Source: Desulfuromonadales bacterium (GTDB lineage Bacteria > Desulfobacterota > Desulfuromonadia > Geobacterales > Pseudopelobacteraceae). Taken from it: a stretch of 34,594 bases of DNA. This document shows positions 8,431-17,571 of the stretch, piece after piece. Position numbers and translations under genes: made by a program. The stretch covers positions 1-34,594 of the forward strand of contig JAATGX010000077.1 in NCBI GenBank assembly GCA_015688915.1, in the 5' to 3' direction. The notes beneath the pieces are model-generated. The model ran no database searches. It was given only the letters and a program-made list of their open reading frames with translations, and was not told where the DNA came from. Position 1 is the stretch's first letter; each line of letters opens with the position of its first letter.

Positions 8431-8610
8431 ATGAAATCAAGTACAAAGGACCGGGTGGAAGGGGCATTTCACGAAGTCAAGGGCGCGGTTAGGGAGTCAG
8501 CCGGAAAACTAAGCAATAATCCGACGCTGGAGGCAAAAGGTATCGGTGAAAAAATAGCCGGCAAAGTCCAGGAAAAGATTGGTCAGTTCAAGAAGCTCCT
8601 GGGGAAATAG
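8431..8610 (+). CDS. CsbD-like stress-response protein (59 aa)
   Basis: MKSSTKDRVEGAFHEVKGAVRESAGKLSNNPTLEAKGIGEKIAGKVQEKIGQFKKLLGK; good RBS (AAAGGAG); below the ORF-track length cutoff. Confidence 0.88.
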   Translation: MKSSTKDRVEGAFHEVKGAVRESAGKLSNNPTLEAKGIGEKIAGKVQEKIGQFKKLLGK

Positions 8611-10747
8611 GCGTGCCCTTCGCAACAGAGCGGAAGCACGGGAAGGAATCGGCCATGAAGCCGGGAGAGTCGCTCGGAGCGCCGAGTGCAAGCCGCTTGA
8701 TTGCTGTCACGAGTTCGCGGTAAAGGGCAAGTCGCCCCCGGCATGCTTCGACCTGGGCGCCGGACAGTTCCGCGCATGTGGAGGCGGCGGTTTCGACCGC
8801 ATCCATCGCGGCATCGACAGTCACGGGCGGCGCAACTTCCCCCCGATTCCGCAGGAGTCCCGCCACCACGGCGAGCGCCGCGGCCACCTCCGAATCGAGC
8901 CGGCGCATCGCTGCCAGAACGGCGGCGGGCAGTGTGGCCCGGCCCTGTTCGTCGCGGGCAATCGCGAGCACTATGAGGAAAACGCTCTGGGCATCGCCGG
9001 TTATCCGCTCAATTTGTCCCGAATCCGTTGTGCCGGGCTCAAACTTCGTCGATTCGATGAACCCCTGCACGTCCGCCACCTGCTGGGAAATGAGACTCCG
9101 GAGCGCGTCAACATCTGCCTGACCGGTGGCTCCCGCCCCCGTGCAGGCGAGCGACAGCCCCGACAGCGAGCGGAGCAGATCCGCCAGCCGCTCGCGCATC
9201 CGGTCCGCCGCGCGGACAGGCCACAACACGTGCTCGACGATGCCGAACACGATGAGCCCGAACAGAACGCCGATCAGGCGGTCGCGGACCACGGTGGCGC
9301 TGCTGGCCGGACCAAAGCCCTGAAGTGTGGCCTTGTAGAAGGCGAGGCCGACCTGGTAGCCGCCGTAGGAGATGCGGGGGGTGCCGAAATTGACCCATGC
9401 GGCCACAGCGGTACCCGCACCGAAGACAAGCCAGAAGCCGCCGATGGTGTCCACCTGGGGAAACAGGAACACCAGGGCGATGAGCCCCATGCCACCGCCG
9501 ACGGCGGCGCCGCCGAAGCGGAGAACCCCCTTCTGGTTGCTGGCGCCGATGGTCGACAGCGATACGACGAAGCACGTGATTACCGAGGTGTAGATGCCCG
9601 GATAATCGAAGCCGATAAAGCAAACGTAGCAGATCAGCGCCGCCAGTGCGCCCTTGACGGCAAAACGGACATACTCGGGATTGTCGAACGCATCCGGCAG
9701 GAAAAGGCTCCGTTTTTCAAGTGAGGCGGGCTCGGATCGGCCGGACTCACCGAAGGTGCGCGGCGTGGCCAGGGCGATCTGGTCCAGTGTCCGTTCCATA
9801 TCCATGAGAAGTGAGGCCAGCCCGGTTCCCCGCTCGTCGGCGAGAGTCACCCATGTGCCGGGCTCCGGCAAGTGCAGCTCTTCGAATGCCCGCCGCGTCC
9901 GATCGCACCCGTCGGCCAGACGGATGAACCGCTCCCGTTGAATCCTTCCGGCAGAGACATCCGCGACCGTTTCCAGCGCCACGGCAGCCGTCACCAGCCG
10001 GTCCACGAGCGTTATGATCGTGGCGAGCCCCTCGCGGTGCCTGCGCACCCACGGGCGGATCATGGCCGCGGTCTTCAGCAGTGCGAGCGGCCTGGACATG
10101 CCGGCGATTGAAAGAGATCTCAGTGAGACGCTTTCCGGCTCTTTCCCGTTGCTGAAGGCCACATGCCGAAGCGTCTGCGCAACCGCCTCGAGCCGGGTGT
10201 CAAGTTCTCGTTTCAGAAGTGCCAGGGGGTCTCCCGGAGACAGCAGGAACTGCACGGCGAGGTTCACGGAGAGTCCGAGCACCGCGCACCACCATATCCA
10301 GAGCATGAACTCGACCTGCGCCTCCGGGTACGGTGGAAATACATCCGGAATTATCATGACAAGGGCCGCCGGAAGACCGATGGCAGAGCCCAGGGCGCCG
10401 ATCGTCAGGACCCGCTTGAGGAAGAGTCCCCCAAAGAGGAACAGTGCCAGAAAGCAGATACGGAGCCACGGGATGTCGAGGGACAGTTCCAGGGCGAGGA
10501 GGGCCAGCCCCATGCCGATGGTCGTTCCCGCGATACCCATGACCGATCCCACGAGCGTTGCCACCGTGTCTTCCTGGGTGATCAGGTACATGACGATCAT
10601 GACGATCAGGGCGTGCGGGATCCGGTGCATCATGATCGGAATCGTGGCCGCAAGGCAGGCGATGGTCAGCCGGAGGGTGGCGCTCCCTCTTCCGGGGGTC
10701 GGGGTGAGTTCGCGGCGGAGAACATCCAGGAGGGCGGAAGGGCTCAT
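8588..10747 (-). CDS. FUSC-family (aromatic acid exporter/YccS-like) membrane protein
   Basis: 719 aa with two blocks of TM segments and soluble regions; start overlaps the stop of the upstream HlyD-type gene (ATGA). Confidence 0.85.
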   Translation of the reverse strand: MSPSALLDVLRRELTPTPGRGSATLRLTIACLAATIPIMMHRIPHALIVMIVMYLITQEDTVATLVGSVMGIAGTTIGMGLALLALELSLDIPWLRICFLALFLFGGLFLKRVLTIGALGSAIGLPAALVMIIPDVFPPYPEAQVEFMLWIWWCAVLGLSVNLAVQFLLSPGDPLALLKRELDTRLEAVAQTLRHVAFSNGKEPESVSLRSLSIAGMSRPLALLKTAAMIRPWVRRHREGLATIITLVDRLVTAAVALETVADVSAGRIQRERFIRLADGCDRTRRAFEELHLPEPGTWVTLADERGTGLASLLMDMERTLDQIALATPRTFGESGRSEPASLEKRSLFLPDAFDNPEYVRFAVKGALAALICYVCFIGFDYPGIYTSVITCFVVSLSTIGASNQKGVLRFGGAAVGGGMGLIALVFLFPQVDTIGGFWLVFGAGTAVAAWVNFGTPRISYGGYQVGLAFYKATLQGFGPASSATVVRDRLIGVLFGLIVFGIVEHVLWPVRAADRMRERLADLLRSLSGLSLACTGAGATGQADVDALRSLISQQVADVQGFIESTKFEPGTTDSGQIERITGDAQSVFLIVLAIARDEQGRATLPAAVLAAMRRLDSEVAAALAVVAGLLRNRGEVAPPVTVDAAMDAVETAASTCAELSGAQVEACRGRLALYRELVTAIKRLALGAPSDSPGFMADSFPCFRSVAKGTPISPGAS

Positions 10748-11940
10748 CGTCCGTTGGCGTTCACGGTTGCCACGGCCGAGGCGCCCAGGCGGAAGGAGTC
10801 GTCCGGTTTGTCGATCTTGATGCGCACGGGAAAGCGCGCCGCGAGGCGGATCCAGTCGAGGGAACGCTCCACACGTGGCAGGCCGTTGACGCTTGTTCCG
10901 TTCTCCGGCAGCACGGCCCAGCCAAGTCCGACCACGCTGCCCCGGAAGTGCTTTCCGGGCTGTGACTGCAGATAGAGGTCCACCGGCGCCCCGGCGGGGA
11001 TGTGACGGAGCTGGGTTTCCCGGAAGTTGGCAACGACGTACCAGGTGGTGGTATCCACCAGGGTGAACATCTCCGCGCCGGCCCGGGCGAACGCCCCTGT
11101 GGAAATGTTCATGTTGACGACGAGACCGGTGAATGGCGCACGGACGCGGCAGTAGCTCAGATCAAGCTCCGCCGCGTGCACGGCCGCCGCGGCCGCGGCC
11201 ACCCTGGCGTTCGTGCCGTCGACCTGGCCGATGGCGTCCTCGGCGCGGGAGCTTTCGCTGCGGGCCTGTCGAAGGGCCGCCTCGGTGGCGGTATGCTGTG
11301 CGCGTGTCGATGCCAGGGTTGCCACGGCGGCATTTTTGTGCGCCCGCGCCTGATCGAGCGCCGCGAGGGCCGCCGCCCGCTGCGTCCCGGCTTCCTCCAC
11401 ACGGTCCGCCGTGACGAACTGCTTCGGCAGCAGCGGTTCGAGGCGCTTCAAATGCTCATCGGCATGCCGGAACTGGGCTTCGAGCCGGGCGATCTCGGCG
11501 TCGGCGGCCACCGGATCCATCTCCCGGCGCCTGACGTCGGCCTTGGATGCATCGACCTGGGCCTCTGCCCGGGAGACGGCGGCCACGGCGGTGACAGCGC
11601 CTTTCTTGAGGCCTTCCACCTCCTTGCGCGTGAGGGCGAGCGCGGCCCGGGCTTTTTCCAGCGCGATCTCATAGGGCCGCGGGTCGATCACAAAGAGAAG
11701 ATCCCCCTCCCGAACCAGTTGGTTGTCGCGCACGTGGATCTCGATGATGCGGCCGCTGACCTGCGGGGCCATTCCCACGAAGTTGGCCCTTACCGTGGCA
11801 TCATCCGTCTGAGGCCTCTTCTCCCACTGGAGCAGCGCCACGGCCACGGCTATGACCGCGGCTCCCACAATCGCCGCACCCAGCAGCCGACCAAGGAGAC
11901 GACGGGCTTTCGGGTCTGTTGGAACGTTTTCGACACTCAT
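10744..11940 (-). CDS. HlyD-family membrane fusion (periplasmic adaptor) protein
   Basis: N-terminal TM, 'TDDATVRANFVGMAPQVSGRIIEIHVRDNQLVREGDLLFVIDPRPYEIAL' biotinyl-lipoyl-like motif, coiled coil, 'RVRAPFTGLVVNMNISTGAFARAG'. Confidence 0.92.
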   Translation of the reverse strand: MSVENVPTDPKARRLLGRLLGAAIVGAAVIAVAVALLQWEKRPQTDDATVRANFVGMAPQVSGRIIEIHVRDNQLVREGDLLFVIDPRPYEIALEKARAALALTRKEVEGLKKGAVTAVAAVSRAEAQVDASKADVRRREMDPVAADAEIARLEAQFRHADEHLKRLEPLLPKQFVTADRVEEAGTQRAAALAALDQARAHKNAAVATLASTRAQHTATEAALRQARSESSRAEDAIGQVDGTNARVAAAAAAVHAAELDLSYCRVRAPFTGLVVNMNISTGAFARAGAEMFTLVDTTTWYVVANFRETQLRHIPAGAPVDLYLQSQPGKHFRGSVVGLGWAVLPENGTSVNGLPRVERSLDWIRLAARFPVRIKIDKPDDSFRLGASAVATVNANGR

Positions 11941-11944
11941 GGCG

Positions 11945-12148
11945 TTACCCTCTGAAAAAAGCCACCCAGAGCAGGAGGGTGACGAGAATGCCGAGACTCG
12001 TATAGACCAGGCTACGCGGACCCAGGTAAGGATCGAGCCCGGTGCGGACGAAGAGCTGCCGCGCAAGCAAGGCCGCCACGGCCCCGATTGCGGCGCACAG
12101 CATCCAGGACGGAAAAAACGAGCCGATAACGTTGATCTGGGGTCCCAT
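11945..12148 (-). CDS. DUF1656-family small inner-membrane protein
   Basis: 67 aa, two TM segments (MGPQINVIGSFFPSWMLCAAIGAVAALLARQLFVRTGL...), sits between the TolC- and HlyD-type genes as usual for DUF1656. Confidence 0.85.
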   Translation of the reverse strand: MGPQINVIGSFFPSWMLCAAIGAVAALLARQLFVRTGLDPYLGPRSLVYTSLGILVTLLLWVAFFRG

Positions 12149-12158
12149 TGCTGCTACC

Positions 12159-13673
12159 TCACCTGGCCTCGGGGGCGGTATTGAAGGCTAGCGCCGCCGA
12201 GGCGGTATAGAGCTGGAGCTTGGTGTCCAGCTCGACGAAACGTGCATGGCTCAACTCGCGGCGAGCGGCCAATAAATCGATGAGCGTCCCGAGACCTTGA
12301 CGGTACGATTCCAGGGTAGCCTCGTAGGACAGACGGGAAGCCTCCGCCAGCGCCGCCGCGACATCGAGCTTGCGGACGGCAAGCCGAACGTCCGTGTAGG
12401 CCTTCCAGACCTCTCTGATGGCCCGGTCGCGGGCGGCAATCACCTCGTCTTCGGCGGCCCTGCGCTCGGCCTCCACCAGTTCCACCTCCCGCCTGGTTGC
12501 TCCCCCCTCGAAAAGGTTCCACTCGAAGAGCAGTCCCGCGCCTCCACTCGGTTCGGCGGCGTTGAACCACCCGGTCGACTGGGTTCCGCCGGTGATTTTG
12601 ACACGGCCGGCAAGAACATTGACATTGGACACCAGGGAAAGGGTCGGGAAATAGGCCGCGCGGGCGCGACGCACCTCAGCCTCCTTTCCGCGGAGGGCCG
12701 CCACCTTGGCTATGAGGTCCGGCCGCCTGTCGAGCGCCTGGTCGATAACCTTGTCCACCGACTCTTCCAGTGCCGCCGGCGACGGCAGCGACGAGAAATC
12801 GGCGACCCGGATCTCTGTCGTGGGCGGAATGCCGACGCTTTCCGCCAAGGCCACCTGGGCGTCACGTTCCATGGCCAGCACGTCCTCCAGGTCGAAAACC
12901 GCCTGTGCTTCCTGCTGCCGGGCAAGAGCGGCCTCGGGAAGGGTCGCCAGTCCGTTCTTCAGTCGGGCGTCCGCCGCCTCCCGCACGGCACGGGCCGAAT
13001 CAAGGGAGCTCCGGGCAACGGCGATCTTTTCTTTCAGGCTGGTAAGGGCAAAATAGGCACGCTGGACGTGGAAGACGATCTCCTGGTGCTTGCGGTTGAA
13101 ACCAAGGTTGGCTGCGAGCAGACGCTCTTTGGCCGCGTCCATTGCGTTCCCCCGGCGGCCGAAGTCGAGAAGCAGCCACCGCAGATTCAGTGCGGGAAGA
13201 ATCTGTTCCAGGTCCGAGCGAAAGAAACCGTCGGGCGCGACATTCCGGGGCGCGGGAATTGCCTGGCTCTGATAGCCCCCAAGCGCCGCCAGCACGAGAA
13301 CCGGGTAATACTTGCTTTCCACGAGTCCGACGCCGATCGCGGCCTGGCGGGCCGTCTCCCATGCAACGCGTGTTTCAGGGTTGGTGCGCTGGGCCATGTC
13401 GATCAGTTCAACCAGTTCGTAGCGCTTTTGCGGGTCAATGGGTGAGCGCTCGGCCGACTTGAGCACACTCCGGTACCTGCTCAGGTCCGGGGCGCTCCAC
13501 AGCGTGCTCGCCGCGGGCGCCACCTGACGCGCCAGCCGTTCGGGCAGATCGCGGCTGTTCCGCATGGACTCGGCCGTTTCGGCCGGTGATGCCTCGGCTC
13601 CCGTGGAATCTCCCGGCCGGCCCAGGAGGACGCACACCCCGAGGAGCAGGGACAAAGAGACGGTCGGCCTCAT
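12159..13673 (-). CDS. TolC-family outer-membrane efflux protein
   Basis: Signal peptide MRPTVSLSLLLGVCVLLG; 'LVELIDMAQRTNPETRVAWETARQAA', 'LRWLLLDFGRRGNAMDAAKERLLAANLGF', 'ARAAYFPTLSLVSNV' are TolC repeats. Confidence 0.92.
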   Translation of the reverse strand: MRPTVSLSLLLGVCVLLGRPGDSTGAEASPAETAESMRNSRDLPERLARQVAPAASTLWSAPDLSRYRSVLKSAERSPIDPQKRYELVELIDMAQRTNPETRVAWETARQAAIGVGLVESKYYPVLVLAALGGYQSQAIPAPRNVAPDGFFRSDLEQILPALNLRWLLLDFGRRGNAMDAAKERLLAANLGFNRKHQEIVFHVQRAYFALTSLKEKIAVARSSLDSARAVREAADARLKNGLATLPEAALARQQEAQAVFDLEDVLAMERDAQVALAESVGIPPTTEIRVADFSSLPSPAALEESVDKVIDQALDRRPDLIAKVAALRGKEAEVRRARAAYFPTLSLVSNVNVLAGRVKITGGTQSTGWFNAAEPSGGAGLLFEWNLFEGGATRREVELVEAERRAAEDEVIAARDRAIREVWKAYTDVRLAVRKLDVAAALAEASRLSYEATLESYRQGLGTLIDLLAARRELSHARFVELDTKLQLYTASAALAFNTAPEAR

Positions 13674-13836
13674 CAAATCCCTCCGCTGGCGCGTGTGTCT
13701 CCTCCCGGCAGAGCCGGGGGGAGGTGGAAGCAAGTAATCGGCAAGTAACTCATCAATGTTCCGCGCAATAGGTTGAGATGTTTTTTCCGACGTTCGCTAT
13801 CTCGCGAAACGATTATCCACTTTGGTCACGCTTTAT

Positions 13837-13854
13837 TAGCAATTCCGATGCCAT
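13837..13854 (-). promoter_or_regulatory. Candidate sigma54 promoter for the efflux operon
   Basis: Minus strand GATGGCATcggaaTTGCTaa; GG-N10-GC spacing; ~165 bp upstream of the TolC start. Confidence 0.65.
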
Positions 13855-13887
13855 CGTAACTCATTGAAAATGCTTGATAACACGAAT

Positions 13888-13925
13888 CGAAATATCGCGA
13901 AATATGGGTAATTCGCGATATTTCG
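13888..13925. promoter_or_regulatory. Perfect inverted repeat, candidate binding site for the adjacent sigma54 activator
   Basis: CGAAATATCGCGAA (13888-13901), 10-nt spacer, TTCGCGATATTTCG (13912-13925); located just upstream of the -24 element. Confidence 0.6.
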
Positions 13926-13961
13926 TGAAAATAGAGGGTTTGGGACAATGGATTGGAGTTG

Positions 13962-15431
13962 CTAGGGGGCTTTGAAGAGGTGTTTGCTTATGTTGAGGGA
14001 TTTGATTTTCGACTCAAGAGTCGAGGGTGGAATCCCGAGCTTTGCGGCCGCTCCCAGCGGTCCGGACACCCGGCCCCTGCATTCCGCCAGGGCCGCCTCG
14101 ATCAGACCCTTTTCCTGGGTCACCAGTTTGTCGGCGAACCGCATGTTCGCCGGCTGGGTTTGGCCGGGCCCCGGAATGAGCCAACTCCCGTCGACCGCAA
14201 AGTCCCCTGAGTCGCAGAGGATCACCGACCGTTCAATCACATTCTGCAACTCCCGGATATTGCCCGGCCAGTGGTATGCCCGGAGCAGCTCCAGGCTCTT
14301 CTTGCCGGTATTTCGTATTTTCTTTCCCAGCTTGGAGGCGTATCGGTCAACAAAGTATTCGACCAGCATGGGGATGTCTTCTTTTCGTTCCCGAAGAGAA
14401 GGCATGTGGATGGGAAACACGTTGAGCCGGTAGAACAGGTCGATTCGAAAGGTTCCGCCAGTGATGGCATCGCTCAAGTCACGGTTGGTGGCGGCGATCA
14501 CCCGCACATTGGTCCGAATCGTTTTATGGCCTCCCACACGCTCCAGTTCGTTTTCCTGCAGAACGCGCAGGAGAACGGCCTGGGTTTCAAGCGGAAGTTC
14601 CCCGATCTCATCCAGGAAGATTGTCCCTCCTTCGGCCAGTTCAAAGCGCCCGAGGCGCCGCTGGTGGGCCCCCGTGAAGGCTCCCTTCTCATGGCCGAAT
14701 AATTCCGAGGCTATCAACGACGCGGGGATTGCCGCGCAATTGATGCTGACAAAGGCACGTGAGGCCCGCCTGGATCGTTTGTGGATCGCCCGGGCGACGA
14801 GCTCCTTCCCCGTGCCGGTTTCACCGGTGATGAAGACCGTGGAATCGGTCGGCGCGACCTTGGTGACATGCGCAAGCACGGCTTTCAGTACCGGCGAGGC
14901 GCCCACGATCTCCTCGAACATCGATACCTTGCTGATTTCTTCCCGTAGCGAAATGTTCTCTTTGTACAGACGGTCTCTCAATTTCTTGACCGAGTCGAGC
15001 GTCCGGCGGAGACGATCTTCAGTATGCTTCATGTCCTCGATGTCGACGAGCGTCCCATACCACTTGACTATGTTTCCCTGTTCGTCGCGCAGCGGCACGG
15101 TGCGGCCCAGGATCCACCGGTATTCGCCGTTGGCCTGCCGAACGCGCAGTGTTTGCTCTACCGGTTCCCCATCAGCCAGGGCCGTCCGCCATTTTCCCAC
15201 AACCCGTGCCAGGTCTTCGGGATGGACTACGGTCATCCACCCCCAGTTCAGCCATTGCTCCCTCGAAAGACCCATATAATGCAACCAGCTTGGAGTGACA
15301 AAATCAACGGAACCGTCAGGGAGGGCGGTCGCGATGAAGGCGGGAATCGTCTCGATGATGGCGCGAAGCTCATCTTCGTGGTGCCGGATCCTGTCTTCGG
15401 CCTCAATAGTTACAAGCGAGGTGTTTTCCAT
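13962..15431 (-). CDS. PAS-domain sigma54-dependent transcriptional activator
   Basis: PAS (IPAFIATALPDGSVDFVTPSWLHYMGLSREQWLNWGW), AAA+ with GETGTGKE, canonical GAFTGA, 'YHWPGNIRELQNVIERSV', C-terminal Fis-type HTH. Start taken as MENTSLV; an upstream in-frame start at 15512 would add a hydrophobic segment. Confidence 0.9.
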   Translation of the reverse strand: MENTSLVTIEAEDRIRHHEDELRAIIETIPAFIATALPDGSVDFVTPSWLHYMGLSREQWLNWGWMTVVHPEDLARVVGKWRTALADGEPVEQTLRVRQANGEYRWILGRTVPLRDEQGNIVKWYGTLVDIEDMKHTEDRLRRTLDSVKKLRDRLYKENISLREEISKVSMFEEIVGASPVLKAVLAHVTKVAPTDSTVFITGETGTGKELVARAIHKRSRRASRAFVSINCAAIPASLIASELFGHEKGAFTGAHQRRLGRFELAEGGTIFLDEIGELPLETQAVLLRVLQENELERVGGHKTIRTNVRVIAATNRDLSDAITGGTFRIDLFYRLNVFPIHMPSLRERKEDIPMLVEYFVDRYASKLGKKIRNTGKKSLELLRAYHWPGNIRELQNVIERSVILCDSGDFAVDGSWLIPGPGQTQPANMRFADKLVTQEKGLIEAALAECRGRVSGPLGAAAKLGIPPSTLESKIKSLNISKHLFKAP

Positions 15432-15537
15432 GGTGTCCACTGTGTAGAGATATTTTCCGCCGAATATTCCTTTAGCCAGTAGCATGCCAAAAATAAACGT
15501 AATTAATATCAATATGATGTAAATAATGTCAAAATTT

Positions 15538-15607
15538 TACTAAAATATTTTATAATACACATCGAATTATTTGGTAATTTGTCTTGGATTTACAAAATAT
15601 TTTAGTA
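15538..15607. promoter_or_regulatory. AT-rich inverted repeat between divergent activator genes
   Basis: TACTAAAATATTTT (15538-15551) and AAAATATTTTAGTA (15594-15607) are perfect 14-bp arms; the left arm abuts TATAAT (15551-15556). Confidence 0.5.
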
Positions 15608-15644
15608 TCGGGATTGTATTCGGACCAGGAACAGGAGACGTGGC

Positions 15645-17180
15645 ATGATAGACAAGAACGTATTCTTCAGGGAGGTGACGATCAGAATATGCAGCAGTCT
15701 TCAGATAAAGACCGCTCTTGGCAGTGCATTTGAGTATTTACGGCGCCATATGCCGTTGGACATTCTCAGTCTCATCATTCGTGACACCAAACTTGCCGCT
15801 CTGAGGAAAATCGCCCAGGTAGCGGGCGATAAAGCGGAACTTACCAACGAAATCATTGCGCTTCCTGAGGACCTTTGGGCAAAGGTGCGATCGTGGGAAA
15901 TTCGTGTTCCCACCATTATGGGGTCTGACCGGGATGAAGTAATTCGGGGATTGGCCCCCCATATCGAGCTCGACGAAAACTCGATAATCCTCATACCGCT
16001 CTGGGTCGGAAACGAGTTTCTGGGCGGGTTGACGCTTCGCGCATGGGGCAAGGGGATGTATAATTCTTCCCATGTCGACCTTCTGAGCGCCGCAACCGAG
16101 CCCTTTGCCATTGCCCTGGCCAATGCCCTGGCCCATGAAAGCCTTCTTAACTACAGGGATATTCTGTTAGACGACAACCGGTTTCTGAACAAGGAGCTCT
16201 CTTCCCAGGCAGGGGACGAGATTATTGGCGGGAATTCGGGATTGCGCAACGTGATGGAGATGGTTCGGCAGGTGGCGCCGCTGACGAACTCGGTGCTGCT
16301 TTTGGGGGAAACGGGGACGGGCAAGGAAGTGATCGCCAATATGATTCATTTCGCCTCTCCCCGCAAGGACGGGCCTTTCATCAAGGTAAATTGCGGTTCG
16401 ATTCCGGAAAGCCTCATGGACAGCGAGCTGTTCGGTCACGAAAAGGGAGCGTTTACCGGAGCAGTCACCGAGAAACGCGGCCGATTCGAACGGGCTGACG
16501 GCGGGACCATCTTTCTGGACGAGATTGGCGAACTGCCTCCCCAGGCCCAGGTTCGTCTGCTACGGGTACTCCAACATCGTGAAATCGAACGGGTCGGCGG
16601 CAGCAGAGCGATTCCATTGAATATCAGGGTGATTGCCGCCACCCACCGCAACCTGGAAAGCATGGTTTTGGAAAACCGGTTCCGCGAAGATCTCTGGTTT
16701 CGATTGAATGTTTTCCCTATCATTATTCCCCCGCTCCGGCAACGGAAAGAGGATATCCCGGCCCTGACCCGCCATTTTATCGCGCGAAAAAGCATGGAGT
16801 TGGGAATTGTATCGCCGCCCGCCATTGCTCCGGGCGCCCTGCAACGCCTCATGAACTATGCCTGGCCCGGTAATGTCCGTGAGGTGGAGAACCTGGTCGA
16901 AAGGGAGTTGATACGGCACCGGAGCGGGCAACTGCTATTCGATTCCGTGCTTCCTGCCGACCATGATAGTAAAGCCATTGATCCCGGGGAGGATAGCAGC
17001 CTGCCAGCCCCACTGAAACTCGACGAATTAATGGCCTTGCACATCAGTAGCGTTCTGAAAATGACCAAGGGAAAGATTCACGGGCCGGGTGGCGCAGCCG
17101 AATTGCTCGGCTTGGAGCCGAATACCCTGCGGGCACGTATGGACAAGCTTGGCATTCATTACCGTCGCAAACGTAAGTGA
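15645..17180 (+). CDS. GAF-domain sigma54-dependent transcriptional activator (FhlA/NorR-like architecture)
   Basis: GAF-like N-terminus, AAA+ with GETGTGKE, GAFTGA, '[25 protein letters not shown]', 'YAWPGNVREVENLVERELI', C-terminal HTH 'AAELLGLEPNTLRARMDKLGI'. Confidence 0.92.
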   Translation: MIDKNVFFREVTIRICSSLQIKTALGSAFEYLRRHMPLDILSLIIRDTKLAALRKIAQVAGDKAELTNEIIALPEDLWAKVRSWEIRVPTIMGSDRDEVIRGLAPHIELDENSIILIPLWVGNEFLGGLTLRAWGKGMYNSSHVDLLSAATEPFAIALANALAHESLLNYRDILLDDNRFLNKELSSQAGDEIIGGNSGLRNVMEMVRQVAPLTNSVLLLGETGTGKEVIANMIHFASPRKDGPFIKVNCGSIPESLMDSELFGHEKGAFTGAVTEKRGRFERADGGTIFLDEIGELPPQAQVRLLRVLQHREIERVGGSRAIPLNIRVIAATHRNLESMVLENRFREDLWFRLNVFPIIIPPLRQRKEDIPALTRHFIARKSMELGIVSPPAIAPGALQRLMNYAWPGNVREVENLVERELIRHRSGQLLFDSVLPADHDSKAIDPGEDSSLPAPLKLDELMALHISSVLKMTKGKIHGPGGAAELLGLEPNTLRARMDKLGIHYRRKRK

Positions 17181-17244
17181 ATCTTAGCTACAGCCTGAAT
17201 CTTTGTGCGACGGGGCTTCTCTATGATCGGCAAAGATGCCGAAT

Positions 17245-17571
17245 TCATCTCGCCTGCCTGTCCCGCTGAACCTTGCCGAAATGGAGCGACAGTGGAGTAC
17301 CCAACGCCAGGACGCCAATCACCAGCGCCGCGAAGTCCGGATTGGGCCCGATAACCACCGGATGGCTTGAAAGAATGCAAACGCCGAGCAATACATTGAG
17401 CGCGCCCCAGAGAAAATTCACGATTGGGCGAGAATATCCCACGCCTCTCGGTGTGGCGAACGGCGTGGGAAACGGCGTTCCTTGCAGTCCGCAGACCAGA
17501 TGCGGGATGCAATTGCAGAGAAAGGCACCGGCAAAGAAAATAGCAGCATAGTCCATATAATCACCTTTCAT
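17245..17571 (-). CDS. Small multi-TM hypothetical membrane protein
   Basis: MKGDYMDYAAIFFAGAFLCNCIPHLVCGLQG...; ATGA overlap with the AbrB-family gene stop suggests translational coupling. Confidence 0.7.
   Translation of the reverse strand: MKGDYMDYAAIFFAGAFLCNCIPHLVCGLQGTPFPTPFATPRGVGYSRPIVNFLWGALNVLLGVCILSSHPVVIGPNPDFAALVIGVLALGTPLSLHFGKVQRDRQAR

Noticed and set aside
8298-8492. 64-aa ORF overlapping the csbD-like start
   Set aside because: Overlaps the csbD-like gene in another frame; the CsbD frame has the RBS and family match.
8579-9724. 381-aa plus-strand ORF opposite the FUSC gene
   Set aside because: Minus strand encodes a coherent membrane protein in an efflux operon; plus ORF is Arg/Gly-rich shadow sequence.
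12297-13445. 382-aa plus-strand ORF opposite the TolC gene
   Set aside because: Antisense to clear TolC repeats.
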